From the NCBI RefSeq assembly GCF_007679345.1, contig NZ_VEGH01000001.1:372001-436000 (forward strand): a stretch of DNA of 64,000 bases, given 5' to 3'. The stretch is from Cellulosimicrobium cellulans. GTDB lineage: Bacteria; Actinomycetota; Actinomycetes; Actinomycetales; Cellulomonadaceae. A model generated the notes under the pieces. It did not search any database and had not been told where the DNA came from. It was given only the letters and a program-made list of their open reading frames with translations. Made by a program: the position numbers and the translations under genes. Positions 44,016 through 51,131 of the stretch are shown piece after piece. The stretch's first letter is position 1. Each line of letters begins with the position of its first letter.

Positions 44016-44830
44016 CAGCTCACGACGAACCCGGCCGCCTCGAGCGCCTCCGCACCCACGACCGACAGCACGAGGTCGCGGAAGGCGGCGGCCGCGTCGG
44101 GGTTCGGCGCGTCCGCGAGCACGGCGACCGGGTACTCGTTGACCACGTCCACGTCGTCGGGCACGTCGACGCCCTCGACGGCGTCGCCCGCGGCGAGCAC
44201 GTCGGTGCGGTAGACGACGGCTGCGTCCACCTCGCCGAGCACCACCTTGGAGAGGGTCGCCGACACGTCCTTCTCGTAGGTGTCCGGCTGCGGCACGACG
44301 CCCGCCTGCGCGAACATCTCCTGCGCCGCCGCCCCGCACGGCACCTCGACGGCGCACAGCGCGAGCGTCAGGCCCGCGTCCGCGAAGTCCTCGACGCCCG
44401 TGACGCCGCCCGGGTTGCCCGCGGGCACGGCGATCTGCAGCGTGTTCGTCGCGAACACCTCCGGCGGCCCGGTCAGGTCCACGACCTGCGCCATCGTGCT
44501 GCTGCTCGCCGTGGCGAGCACGTCCGCCGGCGCACCGGCCAGCACCTGCTGCGCCAGCGCCGAGCTCGCCCCGAAGCCGAACGTGACGCGCGCGCCCGGG
44601 TGGTCCTCCTCGAACCGCTCGCCGAGCGCGGTGAACGCGTCCGTCAGCGAGGCCGCCGCGAGCACGACGACGTCCCCGGAGAGGTCCGGGGACGACGAGG
44701 ACCGCTCGCCGTCGGGTGCGGCCCGTGCCGTCGTCGCGTCCGCGGCGCCACCGGCCGACGAGCAGCCGGCGAGCGCGGCGACCGCGACGGCGAGCAGGGC
44801 GAGCGCGGCCCGGGCCCGGGTGGCGGTCAT
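44015..44830 (-). CDS. modA: Molybdate-binding lipoprotein
   Basis: 271 residues. Signal peptide with lipobox LAGC (Cys23), a Ser/Ala linker, then DVVVLAAASLTDAFTALGE, GASSALAQQVLAGAPADVLA and VYRTDVLAAGDAVEGV, all typical of ModA. It captures molybdate outside the membrane. ATG at 44830 overlaps the upstream regulator stop (ATGA). Confidence 0.94.
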   Translation of the reverse strand: MTATRARAALALLAVAVAALAGCSSAGGAADATTARAAPDGERSSSSPDLSGDVVVLAAASLTDAFTALGERFEEDHPGARVTFGFGASSALAQQVLAGAPADVLATASSSTMAQVVDLTGPPEVFATNTLQIAVPAGNPGGVTGVEDFADAGLTLALCAVEVPCGAAAQEMFAQAGVVPQPDTYEKDVSATLSKVVLGEVDAAVVYRTDVLAAGDAVEGVDVPDDVDVVNEYPVAVLADAPNPDAAAAFRDLVLSVVGAEALEAAGFVVS

Positions 44831-45237
44831 GCCTGCCGGTCCCGCTCGAGGGAGACGTTGGTGGCCTTCACCGCGGCGACGGCGGCGCTCCCCACCTCCA
44901 GCCCGAGCTCGTCGACCGCCTCCCGGCTGATCAGCGAGACCACCCGGAACGGGCCGGCCTGCAGCTCGACCTGCGCCATCACCGTGTCCTTCACGACGCG
45001 GGTGACCACGCCGCGCAGCCGGTTCCGCATCGACACGTCCGCCGCCCGGGCGTCGGTGACCGAGCGGCGCTCGCCCTGGCGGCGCAGCTCCTCGGCGAGG
45101 TCCGCCCCGGCGACCGTCCAGCGGCCGCTGCCCGGGTCGCGGCGCCCCGGCAGGCGGCCCTGCTCGATCCACCGGCGGACCGTGTCGCTGCTGACCCCGA
45201 CCAGGTCGGCCGCCTCGCTGAGGGTGAACGTGGTCAT
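44827..45237 (-). CDS. MerR-like HTH protein with TOBE (Mop) domain, 136 aa
   Basis: The N-terminus is an excisionase/MerR-type HTH (TFTLSEAADLVGVSSDTVRR). The C-terminus (about 68-133) is a molybdate-binding TOBE/Mop module (MRNRLRGVVTRVVKDTVMAQ, VKATNVSLERD). It heads the mod operon and is probably its molybdate-responsive regulator. It also supplies the TOBE domain that is missing from ModC here. ATG at 45237. Confidence 0.85.
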   Translation of the reverse strand: MTTFTLSEAADLVGVSSDTVRRWIEQGRLPGRRDPGSGRWTVAGADLAEELRRQGERRSVTDARAADVSMRNRLRGVVTRVVKDTVMAQVELQAGPFRVVSLISREAVDELGLEVGSAAVAAVKATNVSLERDRQA

Positions 45238-45374
45238 GCGGCGACGGTAGCGCGGACAGAGGCGCAGATGCGCCCCGATTGGCGCCACGAGCCCGCATCT
45301 GCGGGAGGCGCGCTCGCCGCGCGGGCCGCCTCGGCGGTGCCGGGGTCTGCGGCCGTCGGCGGGGGCGGCTCGCC

Positions 45375-45450
45375 GAGTGAGCAACCGACACGTCGAGGGG
45401 GTAGCCGCCGGCTGCTCGCTCGACGTGTCGGCTACCCCCTCGGTGCCGGG
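45375..45450. repeat. Dispersed inverted-repeat element, copy 2
   Basis: GAGTGAGCAACCGACACGTC is shared with copy 1 at 19556, as are CTCGCTCGACGTGTCG and TACCCCCTCGG. Inside this copy two pairings compete: CGACACGTCGAG with CTCGACGTGTCG-type arms, and GAGGGGGTAGCC with GGCTACCCCCTC. The flanking intergenic DNA (45238-45556) holds nothing else but the tRNA promoter. Confidence 0.7.
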
Positions 45451-45502
45451 CGGCGGCGCACGGGGCGGCGGAGCCGGTGTGGCGGGGCGCACGCCGGGCC
45501 GG

Positions 45503-45532
45503 TTTGGGCCGAGCGCCCGCGACCTGTACTCT
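45503..45532 (+). promoter_or_regulatory. tRNA-Arg promoter
   Basis: TTTGGG (45503-45508) and TACTCT (45527-45532) are separated by 18 nt and lie about 25 nt before the mature tRNA 5' end. Confidence 0.55.
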
Positions 45533-45556
45533 CTTCTACGGCCCTCCGGGGCCGAT

Positions 45557-45629
45557 GCGCCCGTAGCTCAATGGATAGAGCATCTGACTACGGATCAGAA
45601 GGTTGGGGGTTCGAGTCCCTCCGGGCGCA
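45557..45629 (+). tRNA. tRNA-Arg (ACG)
   Basis: 73 nt with a full cloverleaf: acceptor GCGCCCG/CGGGCGC with discriminator A, D-arm GCTC/GAGC, anticodon stem TCTGA/TCAGA around loop CTACGGA (anticodon ACG), and T-arm with loop TTCGAGT. CCA is not encoded. An accessory island of lower GC begins just downstream. Confidence 0.96.
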
Positions 45630-45637
45630 CAGCGCAT

Positions 45638-45676
45638 AACGGCCCTTCACCAGCAGACTAGCGGTGAGGGGCCGTT
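45638..45676 (+). terminator. Terminator after tRNA-Arg
   Basis: AACGGCCCTTCACC and GGTGAGGGGCCGTT pair over 14 bp (one G-T) around an 11-nt loop, 9 nt past the tRNA. Confidence 0.75.
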
Positions 45677-45960
45677 CGCACGTCAGGCGAGTGCAGACAG
45701 CCGTGCACACCAGGCCTCGTGCCTACGACCTCCTTTCACGCAGGCGCGCGGCGTGGACGACACCCCTTGCGGAGTCTCAGCGGACTGCGGTGGGCTTGGC
45801 GCATGCTCGCTAGCGCGATCCACCTACCGACCCTTGGCGTGCGGTGAGCGGGCGGCGCCTCCGCCTTCCAGCTCGCGACCTTGGTCCGAGAGGCCCGGAT
45901 CGTCGATGGCGCAGCCCGGCGGACGACATACCGGTGCTGGATCGTGTCTCGGAGTCCGGA

Positions 45961-46404
45961 GTGGCGCTCCGAGAACGTATTGGGCTGACTCCGCTCGTCA
46001 TGCGATGGCGCGTCTCCCTGGAGATGACCCCGAGATACGCCGGCCGCGGGTTCAGCGCCCTGATCGTTCGCACTGCTGAGATCGAGCCCTGGGAGCGAGA
46101 GGCCGCACGACGGGGCCTCATCGGCGCACCACGCGAGGAGTGGCCGCTGGAACCGATCGTCGATCCCGTTGAGGAGCAACCCGTGTACTCATTCATCTCG
46201 TGCACGCTCCGCCAGGCCGCAGACCGCACCGGGGTGTCGGAGACGACGCTCTCGAACGCGATCGCCGATGGCTATCTGACTGCGCATCGAGCCGGCGATC
46301 GGGGCGGACGCATCGTTCTGCGAGCGGTCGACCTAGACGAGTGGGTGCAGTCCCTGCCTACTGAGAGCCCGAAAGAACGGGAGTGGTCGCGCAGGTACGG
46401 GTGA
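45961..46404 (+). CDS. Excisionase-like HTH protein of the island, 147 aa (start uncertain)
   Basis: The C-terminal part (TLRQAADRTGVSETTLSNAI, then GGRIVLRAVDLDEWVQSLP) is an excisionase/MerR-type HTH. Upstream the frame keeps GC-rich third positions from about 45844, so a longer protein is likely; GTG at 45961 has GGAG nearby, but GTG at 45844, ATG at 46000 or GTG at 46183 (after GAGGAG) are alternatives. The N-terminal part is unrecognised. It begins the island next to tRNA-Arg. The 331 nt between the tRNA and this start show only the terminator. Confidence 0.5.
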   Translation: MALRERIGLTPLVMRWRVSLEMTPRYAGRGFSALIVRTAEIEPWEREAARRGLIGAPREEWPLEPIVDPVEEQPVYSFISCTLRQAADRTGVSETTLSNAIADGYLTAHRAGDRGGRIVLRAVDLDEWVQSLPTESPKEREWSRRYG

Positions 46405-46431
46405 CGGGCGCAGATCGCCGGGCCGGTGGCG

Positions 46432-47046
46432 TCACTGGGGCTGGCGGTGCCTGCGTGGGTCGATCACAGCCTCCGCCCACGTCGGTAGGACACCGCCATG
46501 GCGCTGCCAGGACCCGACTGTCAGGTGGATACCCATGCGTCCGAGGAGGTTCTGCAAGACGGCGTCGCGTATCGCGCCGGTGCGCAGTCGTCCAGCCGGG
46601 AGCGCGTCAAGGTGAGGGGCGCGAGACAGGATGAGCTGCCATTCCTTCAACGCCTCCGCGTCGACCAGCCAGCTGCGCCCCGCTCGCGCCCCGGGAAGGA
46701 TCGCCTCCCTGATCCAGCGCCGCACCGCCTCAAGCGGCACTTCGAGCTGGTGCGCCACCTCCTCCGCCGGAATCGCGCCCTGCAGGTCGACGATCGGCTC
46801 AGGTGCCGGGTTGACTCGCCGGGGACGCGGCGGTGGGAGGATTCGCCGGCGAGGGTTGTCGGGCTGCTCGACCGCGGCGTTGCCGCGGAGTGTGAGCCAC
46901 AGACCTAGCTCGTTGACGTCGAATCGCCTGCCGCCTGCCACGCGGTAGGCGGGCAGCTCGCTGGCCGAAGCAGCCCGGTTGACCCATGCCGGGGTGACGG
47001 ACAACAACCTGGCGACCGCTGTGGCGGTGAGCAAGTGGTCGGTCAA
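46432..47046 (-). CDS. Double HTH (excisionase-like) protein, 204 aa
   Basis: Two HTH_17-type DNA-binding units: LLTATAVARLLSVTPAWVNR with RVAGGRRFDVNELGLWL near the N-terminus, and AIPAEEVAHQLEVPLEAVRR with RAGRSWLVDAEALKEW in the middle (about 93-140), joined by a Pro/Arg linker. The C-terminal 60 residues are unrecognised. ATG at 47046. It diverges with only 60 nt from the membrane protein gene at 47107. It may be the island's own regulator. Confidence 0.7.
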   Translation of the reverse strand: MTDHLLTATAVARLLSVTPAWVNRAASASELPAYRVAGGRRFDVNELGLWLTLRGNAAVEQPDNPRRRILPPPRPRRVNPAPEPIVDLQGAIPAEEVAHQLEVPLEAVRRWIREAILPGARAGRSWLVDAEALKEWQLILSRAPHLDALPAGRLRTGAIRDAVLQNLLGRMGIHLTVGSWQRHGGVLPTWAEAVIDPRRHRQPQ

Positions 47047-47106
47047 GCACCTATCTCCGTTCGAAAGTGGCAGCGAAGCGGAACGCGTCAGGCCAAACTT
47101 GCGCGC

Positions 47107-47610
47107 ATGTCCATCGACTGGGACTTCACCTCGAAGGGGTCGGACGCCGGCGCGGTGCTCGACCGGCTCTTCGGCGTCGCGGACTGGTATGCCCAGGTCA
47201 ACATGCTCTGGTGGGTCAGCTCGACCGCCCTTATTGGTGCGCTCTTGGCTGGGGTGTGGTCGAAGCGGCTCGAACTACGCTCGTCGCCGAAGTGGGCCCG
47301 CCGGGTCGCGAGCCTAGGCGCAATCTTCCTCAGCACGATTGTCGCGTTCGGACTCGTGTCTTCCGTGATCGGGTTCCGCCTGGGATCGAGCGGCCTTGGA
47401 GCCTGCGACGCGGCTGGCCCCGAGGTCTGCCAGCCCTCCGGAGAGGGCTTCATCTTCCTGCTTGAGCCTTGGGCAGTGGTGATCGGGACATCGTCGTTCG
47501 TCATCGCCCTGGTCGCCTGGGTGAGGTACTTCTATGGTCCCCGGCTTCGGCGGTGGCGTCGACGCGTTCGTACGCTGTGGATGCGACGACGTGGCATTGC
47601 TCGCGTCTGA
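47107..47610 (+). CDS. Hypothetical membrane protein of the island, 167 aa
   Basis: Starts MSIDWDFTSKGSDAGAVLDR. Three hydrophobic segments are visible: WWVSSTALIGALLAGVW, ASLGAIFLSTIVAFGLVSS and WAVVIGTSSFVIALVAWV. A Cys pair (LGACDAAGPEVCQPS) lies in the loop between the second and third, and the C-terminus is very Arg-rich. No family recognised. Codon use is less GC-biased than in flanking core genes, as elsewhere in the island. Confidence 0.65.
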   Translation: MSIDWDFTSKGSDAGAVLDRLFGVADWYAQVNMLWWVSSTALIGALLAGVWSKRLELRSSPKWARRVASLGAIFLSTIVAFGLVSSVIGFRLGSSGLGACDAAGPEVCQPSGEGFIFLLEPWAVVIGTSSFVIALVAWVRYFYGPRLRRWRRRVRTLWMRRRGIARV

Positions 47611-47674
47611 ACCTCGGCATGGCTCGCGCGCACGCACACGCCGAGTCTCTGTTGCCAGGCGACGGGAGAGACGC

Positions 47675-48031
47675 CTAGCACCGCCGGACGTCCTCGACGG
47701 ACAGCCACACGGCGCCAGTCATTACGCGCAGGTCTGCGATGCGGACGCGGATGACGCCGCCGCACCACTCGACGGCGAAGGTGTCGACGAGCTCGATGCC
47801 GGTTTCCCAGCGAAGTCGCGCGGTGACGGGGATGGGGCGCTCGACGTCGTGGTGGACGCCGGCAGGGACCGGGCGCGCGTTGAGCAGCGGGACGGTGCTC
47901 TTCAAGCGGGAGAGGCCGCCCGGCACGGTCTGGGTGAGCGTGTGGTCGTGGAGCACGCGGGCATCGTCTGGGCCAGGGCTGACATTGGCTTGGCGTCGAA
48001 CGGTGCTGACGATCGAGTGAACCGCCCCCAC
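47675..48031 (-). CDS. Hypothetical protein of the island, 118 aa
   Basis: In-frame GTG at 48031 gives a protein ending GVIRVRIADLRVMTGAVWLS followed by VEDVRRC. The last 70 residues look like a compact beta-rich domain (PIPVTARLRWETGIELVDTF). No family recognised; the open frame extends upstream to 48700 but conflicts with the GAF gene on the other strand. It diverges from that gene with a 66-nt gap. Confidence 0.5.
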   Translation of the reverse strand: MGAVHSIVSTVRRQANVSPGPDDARVLHDHTLTQTVPGGLSRLKSTVPLLNARPVPAGVHHDVERPIPVTARLRWETGIELVDTFAVEWCGGVIRVRIADLRVMTGAVWLSVEDVRRC

Positions 48032-48097
48032 CTGAAGTTCCGGTCGGATACTCTCCCGGGTGGCAGAGGGGGATGACCCCGCACGACAGGGGGTCGA

Positions 48098-49027
48098 ATG
48101 GCTGTCAACCGCGACAAGTTGCGCTGGGAAGGGCTGCGGTCCTGGGTGTACCCGGTGCTCGCTGTCGCGGCAGCGGGCGGGGCTCCGATGCTCTGGGACG
48201 CTGCGTCGAACGATCCTCAGGGCAGGTGGGACAGCCCCCTGGTTTGGCCCGCCATGTTGGTAGGGCTCGCGGCGCTCTTCTTCACGTACAAGCAGGGCAC
48301 AGCCGCGATGACCGCTGTGCGCTCGTCCCGGAGCACAGTCCGTGACTACAACCACCGACTGGCGGACACGATCAAGGTCTTGGGATCCCTGCCGGACGCG
48401 AAGAACGGCCCGGAGGCACGGCGGGAGTTCGTCGAGACCGTCGCACGTGAAGCCAAGGCGATCATGGATCTCGGCGGTCAGCGCATCTGCATCTACGAAC
48501 TCGACAGCGGCGATGCCGATGACAACGGAGGCGCCGCCGCGGCCGGCGAGGTAGACGGCGAGCAAGGGGGTGACTTCCTGCGGTTGATCGCCAAGGCTGG
48601 ACGTCCAGACCAGCCGCGCGAGATCTTCACTACGAACACCCCGTTCGGGGCTGCCGCCATCGCCAACGCTACCGGGCATCTGACCCGCTGCTACGACCAC
48701 TCAAACCGTGACGGCTTCCCGGTCGACCGTGACGAAGAGTCCCCCTGGGCGTCCTTCATCGCAGTACCGCTCCATGTGGACGACAGGCCGCGCGGTCTGA
48801 TGACGATCGACACGAGCGAGGACGTCACCTTCACCAGCGATCAGGTGTCGATCGCGAAGACCATCGCCTGCTTCATCGAGATCGGGATGAAGAACTCCTA
48901 CACGGCGGCTGTCGAGACCGCGCCGGAGGTCCAGAACGCGCAGGCACGGCTGAACCTGATCGAGGCCGGGGATCCCGCCCAGGGTCAGACCGTTCGGGTA
49001 CAGTCGGAAGACATCGAGGGGAGGTAG
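48098..49027 (+). CDS. Membrane-anchored GAF-domain protein, 309 aa
   Basis: Two membrane segments near the N-terminus (about 17-33 and 47-64) are followed by a soluble GAF-like domain (about 85-270: RICIYELDSGD, PWASFIAVPLHVDDRPRGLM, DQVSIAKTIACFIEIG). An insert of acidic/Ala-rich residues lies inside the domain. There is no kinase, cyclase or HTH, so any output is unclear. ATG follows GACAGGGGGTCGA, with TACTCT (48049) as a likely -10. Only 2 nt separate its stop from the Panacea gene, and the ribosome site of that gene lies in its last codons. The pair looks like a sensor/effector with its partner. Confidence 0.75.
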   Translation: MAVNRDKLRWEGLRSWVYPVLAVAAAGGAPMLWDAASNDPQGRWDSPLVWPAMLVGLAALFFTYKQGTAAMTAVRSSRSTVRDYNHRLADTIKVLGSLPDAKNGPEARREFVETVAREAKAIMDLGGQRICIYELDSGDADDNGGAAAAGEVDGEQGGDFLRLIAKAGRPDQPREIFTTNTPFGAAAIANATGHLTRCYDHSNRDGFPVDRDEESPWASFIAVPLHVDDRPRGLMTIDTSEDVTFTSDQVSIAKTIACFIEIGMKNSYTAAVETAPEVQNAQARLNLIEAGDPAQGQTVRVQSEDIEGR

Positions 49028-49029
49028 AC

Positions 49030-49488
49030 ATGGCACAGATCCACGACGTGGCGGCGTACATGATCGACCACTTCGACAGTGGCATCTCGACGATGAAGCT
49101 GCAGAAGCTCTGCTACATGGCTCAGGGCTGGTCTCTTGCGCTCGTCGATGAGCCCCTCTTCGACGACGACTTCGAGGCGTGGAAGCGCGGACCGGTTGCC
49201 CGCACCCTGTTCAACGTGCACCGGGGCTCGTTCAGCAAGAAGGAGTGGCCGCAAGGTGACGCCAGTCAGCTGAGCCAGCGCGAGGCGATCATCTGCGACG
49301 CCGTGGTAGCGAACTACGGAAGCCTCAGTGGCCTTGAGTTGAGCGAGTTGACGCATCTCCCTGGGACACCCTGGTCGACCACCCGCGCGGCGGAGCTCCT
49401 TCAGGATCACGAGCCTTCGCAGGCACCCATCTCGAAGGACCTGATGCGCACCTACTTCAAGAAGACGCTTCTCCAGCCCTCCCAGTAG
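49030..49488 (+). CDS. Panacea-domain (DUF4065) protein, candidate antitoxin, 152 aa
   Basis: IHDVAAYMIDHF, MKLQKLCYMAQGWSL (about 22-36), FEAWKRGPVARTLF and THLPGTPWSTTRA are characteristic of the Panacea/SocA-like domain. In many bacteria this domain is the antitoxin of two-gene systems whose toxins are very diverse. Here the upstream partner is a membrane GAF protein, which is not a known toxin type to me. The ATG has GGGGAGGTAG in front. A strong terminator follows. Confidence 0.85.
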   Translation: MAQIHDVAAYMIDHFDSGISTMKLQKLCYMAQGWSLALVDEPLFDDDFEAWKRGPVARTLFNVHRGSFSKKEWPQGDASQLSQREAIICDAVVANYGSLSGLELSELTHLPGTPWSTTRAAELLQDHEPSQAPISKDLMRTYFKKTLLQPSQ

Positions 49489-49504
49489 TCTCACCAACGC
49501 ACGA

Positions 49505-49540
49505 CAGCGCCCCGCCCTCCCGGAGGAGGGTGGGGCGCTG
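49505..49540. terminator. Strong hairpin at the right end of the island
   Basis: A 16-bp stem (CAGCGCCCCGCCCTCC / GGAGGGTGGGGCGCTG, one G-T) with loop CGGA. It can end both the rightward Panacea transcript and a leftward one from 49549. Confidence 0.8.
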
Positions 49541-49548
49541 TTCGCGCG

Positions 49549-49728
49549 TCAGAGCGCGACGGTGTACCAGGGGTTGAGCCACTGACCGGCGCCGTGGTCG
49601 CGGTACCGGACCTCGATCCGGCCATCGAACACCGACAGCATCGCGGAGACCATCTGCGGCGCGGACGGGATGGGCAGTACGAACGGCCCGCCGACGGACA
49701 CGGTCGCGAAGTTCCCGCCGGGCGCCCG
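49549..49728 (-). pseudogene. Remnant of an unidentified gene (C-terminal end only)
   Basis: The minus frame reads NFATVSVGGPFVLPIPSAPQ then VFDGRIEVRYRDHGAGQWLN and PWYTVAL-stop. It is protein-like and in good codon use, but no start or upstream domain is present. The VOC gene starts divergently at 49796. It may be a truncated gene left at the island border. No other gene lies in 49489-49795. Confidence 0.4.
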
Positions 49729-49795
49729 ACCCCCGGTACGCAAACGCGCTCGAGGTGGCGCAGTGCGTGCCCGGGCCGGTCCTACGGTGGCGCGC

Positions 49796-50155
49796 ATGGA
49801 CACGATGACGATCGGCATGATCACGTTCGACACCACGGACGCGCGGGCGCTCGCCACCTGGTGGTCGCGCCACACGGGCGGCACCGTGCAGGGTCCCGAC
49901 GACGGCGCCTCCGCGGTGATCGCGCCCGCGCTCGGCGGGCCGATGCTGGCGTTCCAGCGGGTCGACGACCCGACGCCCGGCAAGAACCGGGCGCACGTGG
50001 ACCTCATGGTCGCCGACCGGCGGGCGACCGCCGCGGCCATGGTGGCGGACGGGGCGACGCTCGTCGGCGAGCGCGGGCACGACGGCTTCTCCTGGACCAC
50101 GTTGGCCGACCCGGACGGCAACCAGTTCTGCCTCGCCCAGGCGGACGGCGCCTGA
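49796..50155 (+). CDS. VOC-superfamily protein, 119 aa (paralogue of 23318-23674)
   Basis: MITFDTTDARALATWWSRHT, then DPTPGKNRAHVDLMVADRRA and DPDGNQFCLAQADGA align throughout with the VOC protein at 23318-23674. The ATG is preceded by TACGGT with a 7-nt gap, so it is probably leaderless like its paralogue. Substrate unknown. Confidence 0.82.
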   Translation: MDTMTIGMITFDTTDARALATWWSRHTGGTVQGPDDGASAVIAPALGGPMLAFQRVDDPTPGKNRAHVDLMVADRRATAAAMVADGATLVGERGHDGFSWTTLADPDGNQFCLAQADGA

Positions 50156-50160
50156 CCGGT

Positions 50161-50194
50161 CGCCCCGCCCGCCACCCAGCAGCCGGGCGGGGCG
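50161..50194 (+). terminator. Terminator hairpin after the VOC gene
   Basis: CGCCCCGCCCG and CGGGCGGGGCG form a perfect 11-bp stem with a 12-nt loop, 6 nt past the stop codon. Confidence 0.75.
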
Positions 50195-50239
50195 CCGATG
50201 ACTTTCCACATCGGCAACCGATCGCATAGACTTGCCGAC

Positions 50240-50737
50240 ATGGAAACCGATGACGCCGACCGCCCCGGGCCCCGCACCCCGCCCTCGCCCGCCGAGGCCC
50301 GCGCGGCGCTGGCCGACCTCCGCGCGGACGGCGCCGCGCTCGCGGACCGCGTCGTCACCCCCGCGTGGTACCACCCGGTGCTGGGCGCGATCGTCGCCGC
50401 CATCACCTGCACCCAGGCGATCGGGTCGCACGCGCGCCTGATCTTCCTGCCGATCGCGCTGTTCGCCCTGCCCCTCCTCGTCGTCACGTACCGCCGGCGC
50501 TACGGTGTCTGGCTCAGCGGGCCGGCCGGACCGCGGTCGCAGCGGATCCAGCGGGCGCTGATGGTCGTGCTCCTCCTCGTGTTCGGCGGCGCGCTCCTCA
50601 TCGGGCTGACCCCGATCCCCTACCCGTGGGTCCTGCCGCTGGCGGTCGTCGGCCTGGTCGTCCCGATCACGCTCGGCCGCCGGTACGACGACGCCCTGCG
50701 CCGCGAGCTCGCGTCCCCCCGGCCGGGGGCCGCGTGA
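50240..50737 (+). CDS. Small integral membrane protein, 165 aa
   Basis: METDDADRPG start at 50240, with TAGACT 7 nt before it (leaderless). Four hydrophobic segments: VLGAIVAAITCTQAIG, LIFLPIALFALPLLVV, ALMVVLLLVFGGALLIG and WVLPLAVVGLVVPITLG. No family name is certain; such proteins are often encoded together with a small winged-helix regulator, as here (GTGA overlap). Confidence 0.75.
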   Translation: METDDADRPGPRTPPSPAEARAALADLRADGAALADRVVTPAWYHPVLGAIVAAITCTQAIGSHARLIFLPIALFALPLLVVTYRRRYGVWLSGPAGPRSQRIQRALMVVLLLVFGGALLIGLTPIPYPWVLPLAVVGLVVPITLGRRYDDALRRELASPRPGAA

Positions 50738-51042
50738 CCGCCGCCGTCACCCCCGAGTTCAGCGACGTCGTGCACTCCCCCGCCCGGCTGCGCATCTGCG
50801 GCGTGCTCCGGCGAGGCGCCGAGATCGAGTTCGCCGTGCTGCGCGACATGCTCGCGCTGTCGGACGCGAACCTGTCCAAGAACCTGCGCGTCCTCGCCGA
50901 CGCGGACATCGTGGCGGTCCGCAAGGAGCGGTCGCCGGCCCGCTCCGACGCACGCCGTCTCACCTGGGTCACCCTCACCCCTGCCGGCCGGCGCACCGTC
51001 GAGGCGCACCTCGCCGCGCTCGCGGAGATCGCCGGGGACTGA
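50734..51042 (+). CDS. Winged-helix transcriptional regulator, 102 aa
   Basis: FSDVVHSPARLRICGVLRRG, LSDANLSKNLRVLADADIVA and VTLTPAGRRTVEAHLAALAE form a compact MarR/HTH_27-like winged helix. GTG at 50734 overlaps the membrane protein stop. It probably represses its own two-gene unit. Confidence 0.82.
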   Translation: MTAAVTPEFSDVVHSPARLRICGVLRRGAEIEFAVLRDMLALSDANLSKNLRVLADADIVAVRKERSPARSDARRLTWVTLTPAGRRTVEAHLAALAEIAGD

Positions 51043-51131
51043 CGCCGGGCCGGCACCCCTCCCGACGGCCGACCACCTCACCGCCCGGTCCCGGGGCTGG
51101 GTGGTGCGCAGCGGATGGCACCGTCGAGGTC

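Noticed and set aside
45736..46229. Minus-strand genes between tRNA-Arg and the island HTH gene
   Set aside because: Third-position GC favours the plus frame and the minus translations show no domain.
49505..49540. attR copy of the tRNA-Arg end
   Set aside because: The sequence is a self-complementary terminator and does not match the tRNA 3' end.
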